From Candidatus Benthicola marisminoris (GTDB lineage: Bacteria; Gemmatimonadota; Gemmatimonadetes; Palauibacterales; Palauibacteraceae), in assembly GCA_023554335.1 (NCBI GenBank), contig JAMJQR010000152.1, positions 1-32,849 of the forward strand: DNA of 32,849 bases, in the 5' to 3' direction. The translations under genes and the position numbers were made by a program. The notes under the pieces are model-generated. The model was not told the origin of the DNA, did not search any database, and was given only the letters and a program-made list of their open reading frames with translations. Of the stretch, positions 27,842 to 32,849 are shown piece after piece. Each line of letters starts with the position of its first letter. Positions within the stretch are counted from its first letter, which is position 1.

Positions 27842-27896
27842 CGCCCGTTGCGGCAAGACGGGGTCTCCGCTCGCGCGGAAAGCCCCGTCTCGGGCG
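27842..27896 (-). promoter_or_regulatory. Compound stem-loop between rnr and prfB
   Basis: Inner: agacgggg (27856-63) pairs ccccgtct (27883-90), enclosing TCCGC-GCGA-GCGGA on the minus strand (GNRA-type loop). Outer: cgcccg (27842-47) pairs cgggcg (27891-96). No U-tract. Confidence 0.5.
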
Positions 27897-27921
27897 AGTC
27901 TAGTGGCCCCTTTACCTCCGG

Positions 27922-30033
27922 TCAAGCGGTGCCCTCGACCAGCTCCAGATCAATGGTTCGGCTCTCCGTGTCGACCCGTATGACCTGTACGGTCACCCGG
28001 TCGCCCAGCCGGTACCGCTTTCGCGTCCGCCGTCCCTGCACGGCGTGGCCATCAGCATCATAGGAATAGTAGTCATCCACCAGGGAGCTGAGCCGGACGA
28101 GGCCCTCGGTCAGGACGTCGTCGAGCTGGACGAACAGTCCGAAGCTCGTCACACCACCGATCGTGCCGCCGAACTCGTCTCCTACGTGCCGCTGCATGTA
28201 CCGGATCTTCTTCGCCTCCACTGACTCGCGCTCGGCCTCCTGTGCTCTCCTCTCGGTGTCGGAAGAATGTCGGGCGACTTCCTGCAGGCCCTCGTCGGTG
28301 AGCGGAGCCGAGCCCCTCAGCCACCTCACAATCGCACGGTGCACCGCCAGGTCGGGGTAGCGCCGTATTGGAGAGGTGAAATGCACGTAGGCATCCGATG
28401 CGAGTCCAAAGTGCCCCACGTTCTCGGTGGAGTACCGGGCCCTCTTCATGGACCGGAGCGTAACGGTGGAGATGAGGTACTCGTGCGGCTGGTCGGCGGC
28501 TTCCGCGAGGAGTCGCGACAGGTCGGATGGACGTACCGGCCCCGCGGGCAGCCCGTGGCCGAAGAAGGAAGCCAGCTGGCGCAGACTGTCGATCCGATCC
28601 GGGTCGGGCTCTTCGTGAATGCGAAACACGAGAGGCAGCCCCCTCTCGATGCCCAGCTCGGCTACGGCCTCGTTGGCCCTGATCATCAGGTCCTCGATGA
28701 TGCGATGTGTCTCCAGCCTCTGCCGTGGGCGGATCTCGAGTGGCTCTCCCGACTCGTCCAGCACCACCTCTGCCTCGGGGATCGCGAAATCCACCGATCC
28801 TCCCTCAGCCCGCGCCTTGCGGATCGCCCGGGCGGTGTCCTGAATGTCGCGAAGGCCGTCGATCAGGTCGGGGTCCGCCGTATCGGTTGGGTCTTCGCCC
28901 GACAGGACCGCCTGTGCCTGCTCGTAGGACAGCTTGTGCGCGCTTCGGATGACGCCGCGCACGAGCCGCGTGGATGTCTCGTTGCCCTGCGCGTCGTAAG
29001 TAAGAACCACGGAGAGCGTGAGCCGATCCTCACCGGGTACCAACGAACATAGATCGCTGGAGAGAGCCTCGGGGAGCATGGGAATCACCCGATCCACCAG
29101 GTACACGCTAGTCCCCCGCTCGAGAGCTTCCCGATCGATCGCACTTCCCTCTTTAACGTACCAGGAGACGTCGGCGATGTGGATCCCGATCTCCAGGCTG
29201 CCGTTCGTGCGCCGCACGGAAAGAGCATCATCATGATCGCGGGCTGAAGCCGGGTCGATGGTGAAGCACAACACCTCGCGGAAGTCCTCGCGGTCAGTCA
29301 GGTCTTCGGGACGGATGCCGCGCCGTCCGATCTTCTCAGCCTCCTTCTCGACGCCCGGAGGGAAATCGACGGGCAGCTGTTGACCCAGGATGATCGACAG
29401 CACGTCCACCCCTGGGTCGCCCGGTCGCCCCAGAACCAACTCGATCGTCCCAACTGGACGAAGGCCCTCGGTGCCCCACTCGCCGATTCGGACGAGGACG
29501 ATATCTCCATCTTCTGCTTCCGCCCGATCCGAGGCCGGGACGAATATGTCGGCCGGCAGAGGCGGCTCCTGCGGAACTACGACTCCGTAGCCGCGGCGGT
29601 TCCGATACACACCCACGGCCTGAGCCCAGGCTCGTTCGAGGACCCGGACCAGCCGGCCTTCCGGGTTGCGACCGGGGGATCGGCGCTCGACGCGCACTGC
29701 GACCCGGTCGCCCTCCACAGCCGATCCCAGGTACCTGCGAGGTACGAACACGTCCTCACCGCCGGCCTGATCCGGGACGATGAAAGCGTCGCCGGAGCGG
29801 GTTACGTCGGCCACGCCTGTCACGATCTCGAAGCTTCCTGGTAGTCCGTACCGGCCTTTGCTTTGCCGGATGACCTGGCCGTCTCGTTCCATCGCACGTA
29901 GACGACGGCGGAAGCCCCGGTAAGCATGGGTATCAACCCTCAGCCGGCGAGCGATATCGCGAGCCTTCATCGGCCCTCGACCGGATTCCGCCAAGACTTT
30001 CGCGATATCTTGACGACTGGGAACGTCGTCCAT
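27922..30033 (-). CDS. rnr: Ribonuclease R
   Basis: 703 aa; cold-shock/OB region (GDAFIVPDQAGGEDVFVPRRYL), RNB domain (CFTIDPASARDHDDALSVRR, IGIHIADVSWYVKEGSAIDREALERGTSVYLVDRVIPMLPEALSSDLCSLVPGEDRL), C-terminal S1. Confidence 0.96.
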   Translation of the reverse strand: MDDVPSRQDIAKVLAESGRGPMKARDIARRLRVDTHAYRGFRRRLRAMERDGQVIRQSKGRYGLPGSFEIVTGVADVTRSGDAFIVPDQAGGEDVFVPRRYLGSAVEGDRVAVRVERRSPGRNPEGRLVRVLERAWAQAVGVYRNRRGYGVVVPQEPPLPADIFVPASDRAEAEDGDIVLVRIGEWGTEGLRPVGTIELVLGRPGDPGVDVLSIILGQQLPVDFPPGVEKEAEKIGRRGIRPEDLTDREDFREVLCFTIDPASARDHDDALSVRRTNGSLEIGIHIADVSWYVKEGSAIDREALERGTSVYLVDRVIPMLPEALSSDLCSLVPGEDRLTLSVVLTYDAQGNETSTRLVRGVIRSAHKLSYEQAQAVLSGEDPTDTADPDLIDGLRDIQDTARAIRKARAEGGSVDFAIPEAEVVLDESGEPLEIRPRQRLETHRIIEDLMIRANEAVAELGIERGLPLVFRIHEEPDPDRIDSLRQLASFFGHGLPAGPVRPSDLSRLLAEAADQPHEYLISTVTLRSMKRARYSTENVGHFGLASDAYVHFTSPIRRYPDLAVHRAIVRWLRGSAPLTDEGLQEVARHSSDTERRAQEAERESVEAKKIRYMQRHVGDEFGGTIGGVTSFGLFVQLDDVLTEGLVRLSSLVDDYYSYDADGHAVQGRRTRKRYRLGDRVTVQVIRVDTESRTIDLELVEGTA

Positions 30034-30056
30034 TTGAAGGCCTCTGTTCGGCCGGT

Positions 30057-31061
30057 TCAGAACCCGAAACCGATGGAAAGCTGGAAAGGAGTGTCGGAGT
30101 CGAACCCCGAGAAATCGTTGAAGGAGCGTCCCAGGTCGACCAGGAGTCGATCGTATCTCAGTCCTATCCCGAGAGACGCTCCCTGGCGGCCTGCAGCCGT
30201 CCAGGCATAACCGCCCCGCAGGTACAGGATGCCCCTGAGCGAGGCCTCGGCTCCCAGATACCCGTCGAGATCATCGAACTCGGCGACGGTTTGCTGGATA
30301 TCTCCCTGAATCGTCAACGTGAATCGCTCTTCAGCCGGCGCGAAGGCGCGCAGGACCTCGAGCGATGCCCCGAGCCGCAACCGAGTGGGCATCGGATCGG
30401 TGGTTGAGCCGCCGTCGAACCGTATTCCGGGGCCGAGATTTCGAATCGTGGCGCCCAGCGCCAGACCCCTTAGGGCCGCCACGCTGGTCACCATTCCAAG
30501 GTCGAAGGCGTGTCCGATAGACTTCGAGTCAAAGGAGTCACATCCTCCGGAACAGGCGGAGGACAGACGAATGAGCTTGTAGTTCAGGCCGAGGTCGACG
30601 GCGTCAGACAGGCGGTAGCCCCCCGTCAGGATGAGCGCGTCATCGTCGAGGGCCAGCGTACCCAGCTCCTGGTTGGCCGCATCACGGGCGTCGATGGTGC
30701 CCATGTCGAAGTGGAAGTACGTGAGGCCGGCTCGAATATCCCCCCAGCGGCCGAGGAAGCCGAGCACCTGGCTCGAAGTACCGAAGTCGTTGGCTGCCAG
30801 GAAGTAGGCGCTCGGGCGCTCCACGCTGGCGGCGGAGGCGGGATTCCACAGGACTCCCTCGAGGTCGGCGCGGGAGGCGGTGACCGCGCCTGCCAGTCCG
30901 ACCGTCCGGGCCCCGATCGGCGTCAGGAGAAAGCGAGCGGTCTCGCGGGTGGAGGACTGGTCCCGAAGGTCCGTGCTGGAAGATTGGTCCTGCGCCGCCA
31001 GCGGGCTGACGGCGAAGGCGCAGATGAGAGCCAGCGCGACCCTAGAGCGCCACTGCTTCAT
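30057..31061 (-). CDS. PorV/PorQ-family outer membrane barrel protein
   Basis: 334 aa; signal peptide, ARFLLTPIGARTVGLAGAVTASRADLEGVLWNPASAASV, ILTGGYRLSDAVDLGLNYKLIR, C-terminal LSIGFGF. Confidence 0.75.
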   Translation of the reverse strand: MKQWRSRVALALICAFAVSPLAAQDQSSSTDLRDQSSTRETARFLLTPIGARTVGLAGAVTASRADLEGVLWNPASAASVERPSAYFLAANDFGTSSQVLGFLGRWGDIRAGLTYFHFDMGTIDARDAANQELGTLALDDDALILTGGYRLSDAVDLGLNYKLIRLSSACSGGCDSFDSKSIGHAFDLGMVTSVAALRGLALGATIRNLGPGIRFDGGSTTDPMPTRLRLGASLEVLRAFAPAEERFTLTIQGDIQQTVAEFDDLDGYLGAEASLRGILYLRGGYAWTAAGRQGASLGIGLRYDRLLVDLGRSFNDFSGFDSDTPFQLSIGFGF

Positions 31062-31209
31062 CGATCAACATGACGGGGATATCGTCCTCGATCCGGTAGC
31101 GGAGGCGGCAGTCGTGACAAATGAGCGATGCCTCGGCCTCCCGGTATTCGAGGGAGCCCTTGCACTTCGGGCACGCCAGTATCTCGAGGAACTTCGGATC
31201 GATGGCCAT
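31042..31209 (-). CDS. Trm112/UPF0434-like zinc-ribbon protein
   Basis: 55 aa, below the ORF track cutoff: MAIDPKFLEILACPKCKGSLEYREAEASLICHDCRLRYRIEDDIPVMLIDEAVAL*; CPKC and CHDC knuckles. Overlaps the PorV-like start by 20 nt. Confidence 0.88.
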   Translation of the reverse strand: MAIDPKFLEILACPKCKGSLEYREAEASLICHDCRLRYRIEDDIPVMLIDEAVAL

Positions 31210-31212
31210 TTC

Positions 31213-32136
31213 TCACCCTGTACCGGACGGAACATCATACCCGAGAAGCTTAAGCCGGCCCGGTCTGCGTCGCCAGTTGCCGAGCACCTTGACTCGGAGG
31301 TCGAGGTAGACTGGCCGTTCGATCAGCTTTTCGATCTTGAGGCGCGATTCTCGCCCGATCCGGCGGATCATGCTCCCGCTGCGTCCGATCACGATTCCCT
31401 TCTGAGACTCCCGTTCCACGTAGACCAAGGCCGCGATGTAGACCGGATCCTCTGCTTCGCGAAACGCATCGATCTCGACGGCCGTCGAGTAAGGAACCTC
31501 GTCAGAGAGATGCTCGAAACAGGTCTCCCGAATCAGCTCGGCCGCGAAAAACCGGACCGGCGCGGTCGCGATCTCGTCGACCGGATAGAGCGGAGGACAG
31601 ACGGGGAGGAACTCAAGAATGGCTCGTCGCAGGTCCTCGATCCCCGTGCCGGCAGTGGCTTCCGTCTCGAGAACGCGAGCCCACCTCGAGTCTCCCTGCA
31701 GCTCGTCTCGCACCTCCTCGATCACCGCCGAGTCCACCCGGTCGCTCTTGTTTAGACAGACGATGGACGGAAGCCCGCCGGGCGGGCGGAAACCCCTGAT
31801 GTGAGCGAGACTCTGGTCCCAGCCCAGGTCGACCACGTAGAGGAGCACGTCGGCGTCCGTCTGCGCCCGTGCTGCCTCTGCCTGCATGGACTCGTGCAGC
31901 GCGTACCGTGGTTCCAGCAGCCCGGGAGTGTCAACGAATACCGCCTGATGTGCATCGTCGGAATAGATGCCGAGCAGACGCTGGCGGGTAGTCTGAGCCT
32001 TCGGTGTGACGATGCTCAACCGCTCCCCGATCAGGGCGTTGAGAAGCGTGGATTTGCCGACGTTCGGCAGTCCGATGATCGAGCAAATCCCCGCCCGGAA
32101 CGCGCCGGTTCCGTGCAGATCGGCGTGATGTGTCAT
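31213..32136 (-). CDS. era: GTPase Era
   Basis: GLPNVGKSTLLNALIGERLSIVTPKAQTTRQRLLGI, VDTPGLLEP, NKSD, KH domain (VYVERESQKGIVIGRSGSMIRRIGRESRLKIEKLIERPVYLDLRVKVLGNWR). Start at 32136 or 32172 uncertain. Confidence 0.95.
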   Translation of the reverse strand: MTHHADLHGTGAFRAGICSIIGLPNVGKSTLLNALIGERLSIVTPKAQTTRQRLLGIYSDDAHQAVFVDTPGLLEPRYALHESMQAEAARAQTDADVLLYVVDLGWDQSLAHIRGFRPPGGLPSIVCLNKSDRVDSAVIEEVRDELQGDSRWARVLETEATAGTGIEDLRRAILEFLPVCPPLYPVDEIATAPVRFFAAELIRETCFEHLSDEVPYSTAVEIDAFREAEDPVYIAALVYVERESQKGIVIGRSGSMIRRIGRESRLKIEKLIERPVYLDLRVKVLGNWRRRPGRLKLLGYDVPSGTG

Positions 32137-32191
32137 GGAGACGAAGCTGGGGTGATTCCGTCGCCCCCACAAGCGGAATATGCGGGCGAGG

Positions 32192-32596
32192 TCAGTTTCT
32201 CGACTGTCTCTGCCTCATGCGGTTCCGTCTCTGCTCCTCGAGCTCGGCCTGGATCTGACGATACTCCGGGATCTGCTCCTCTGAAAGCAATTCCTCCACC
32301 TGCTCACTGGTCTCCTTCTGAAGGTCTTGCACCTTGTCTCGCATCTCCATCATGGCGTCCTGCCCCTGCCCGCGCGCGCTCTGCATCATGCCGCGGGCTT
32401 TCCCGACCTGCGTGTCGAGGATCTCTCGGATGGCCACCGCTTGTTCATCCGATAGGTTAAGTCTTGTACTGTAAACGCCCATAATACTGTCATGTCGAGC
32501 TTCCATATCCTGAGGCGCTCGTCGCTGGGCGATCGCATCGGTGGGCCAGGCGACCAGAATCAACATGCCGGCGACCACGGGGAGTATGTGGCGCAT
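32192..32596 (-). CDS. LTXXQ/Spy-like periplasmic protein
   Basis: Start MRHILPVVAGMLILVAWPTDAIAQ (signal peptide); LNLSDEQAVAIREILDTQ... and LLSEEQIPEYRQIQAELEEQRRNR resemble paired LTxxQ motifs; Met/Gln/Arg-rich helical. Confidence 0.6.
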   Translation of the reverse strand: MRHILPVVAGMLILVAWPTDAIAQRRAPQDMEARHDSIMGVYSTRLNLSDEQAVAIREILDTQVGKARGMMQSARGQGQDAMMEMRDKVQDLQKETSEQVEELLSEEQIPEYRQIQAELEEQRRNRMRQRQSRN

Positions 32597-32712
32597 CGTT
32601 TCGGCTCCTGAAGAGGTTGCGGATCGTGTTAACGACTCTTTGACCTCGGTATACACGACTTCATTCCGTGTGAGTCTGCCGAAAAGACTGCCAGTCTACA
32701 GGTAGTATAGCG

Positions 32713-32746
32713 AACGCCCCACGGGTCGTGAGACGCATGGGGCGTT
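32713..32746 (-). terminator. Likely rRNA operon terminator hairpin
   Basis: Minus strand AACGCCCCA - 16-nt loop - TGGGGCGTT (9-bp perfect stem), about 10 nt after the 5S 3' end. Confidence 0.6.
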
Positions 32747-32756
32747 GGGTTTGTAA

Positions 32757-32849
32757 GGGCCGGCGGTGACCTACTCTCCCACGGCCTGAGGCTGCAGTAC
32801 CATCGGCGCTGAGGGGCTTAACTGCTGGGTTCGGGATGGGACCAGGTGT
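32757..32849 (-). rRNA. rrf: 5S ribosomal RNA (5' end truncated by window)
   Basis: Reverse complement ACACCTGGTCCCATCCCGAACCCAGCAGTTAAGCCCCTCAGCGCCGATGGTACTGCAGCCTCAGGCCGTGGGAGAGTAGGTCACCGCCGGCCC matches conserved 5S blocks (CCCATCCCGAACCC, GTTAAGC, GATGGTACTGC, GGGAGAGTAGGTC). Confidence 0.95.

Noticed and set aside
32685-32697. Short hairpin agact-gcc-agtct followed by TTTT on the minus strand
   Set aside because: Only a 5-bp AT-containing stem with a 3-nt loop; could assist termination after 5S, but too weak to call on its own beside the 9-bp stem at 32713-32746.
1-32849. CRISPR array, transposon, prophage, toxin-antitoxin or defence island
   Set aside because: No regularly spaced repeats, transposase, integrase or recognised defence domains seen on reading both strands; gene content is core envelope, translation and repair functions.

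Overview
The window is about 32.8 kb of high-GC bacterial chromosome from a diderm, lipid-A-making bacterium (Gemmatimonadota-like by gene content; this is inference). Every gene I can support is on the minus strand. In transcription order (right to left): 5S rRNA (truncated by the window edge) with terminator, LTXXQ/Spy-like protein, Era, Trm112-like protein, PorV-like OM protein, RNase R, RF2 (prfB, with a programmed +1 frameshift), LysS, LolC/E, LolD, McsA, McsB, ClpC, BamA, OmpH/Skp, LpxD, LpxC-FabZ fusion, LpxA, Gfo/Idh oxidoreductase, a 44-aa membrane microprotein, LpxB, DUF374 acyltransferase, LpxK, NadB, RlmH, SAM methyltransferase, BshC, a TM/coiled-coil protein, MurJ, UvrC, and a truncated TPR-like secreted protein. 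Most genes overlap by 1-35 nt or are separated by a few nt. I see no CRISPR array, transposase, phage, tRNA or obvious defence island. Individual genes are mostly housekeeping. The observations most worth following are: (1) a Firmicutes-type arginine-phosphorylation proteolysis module (McsA-McsB-ClpC) translationally coupled to BamA within a LolCD/BamA/Lpx envelope cluster; (2) a SAM methyltransferase overlapping bshC, possibly an N-methyl-bacillithiol enzyme; (3) an uncharacterised Gfo/Idh enzyme plus a 44-aa membrane protein between lpxA and lpxB, with a perfect 20-bp palindrome and a TTG-initiated lpxB; (4) the prfB frameshift site. No homology search was run; all calls are from motif recognition.
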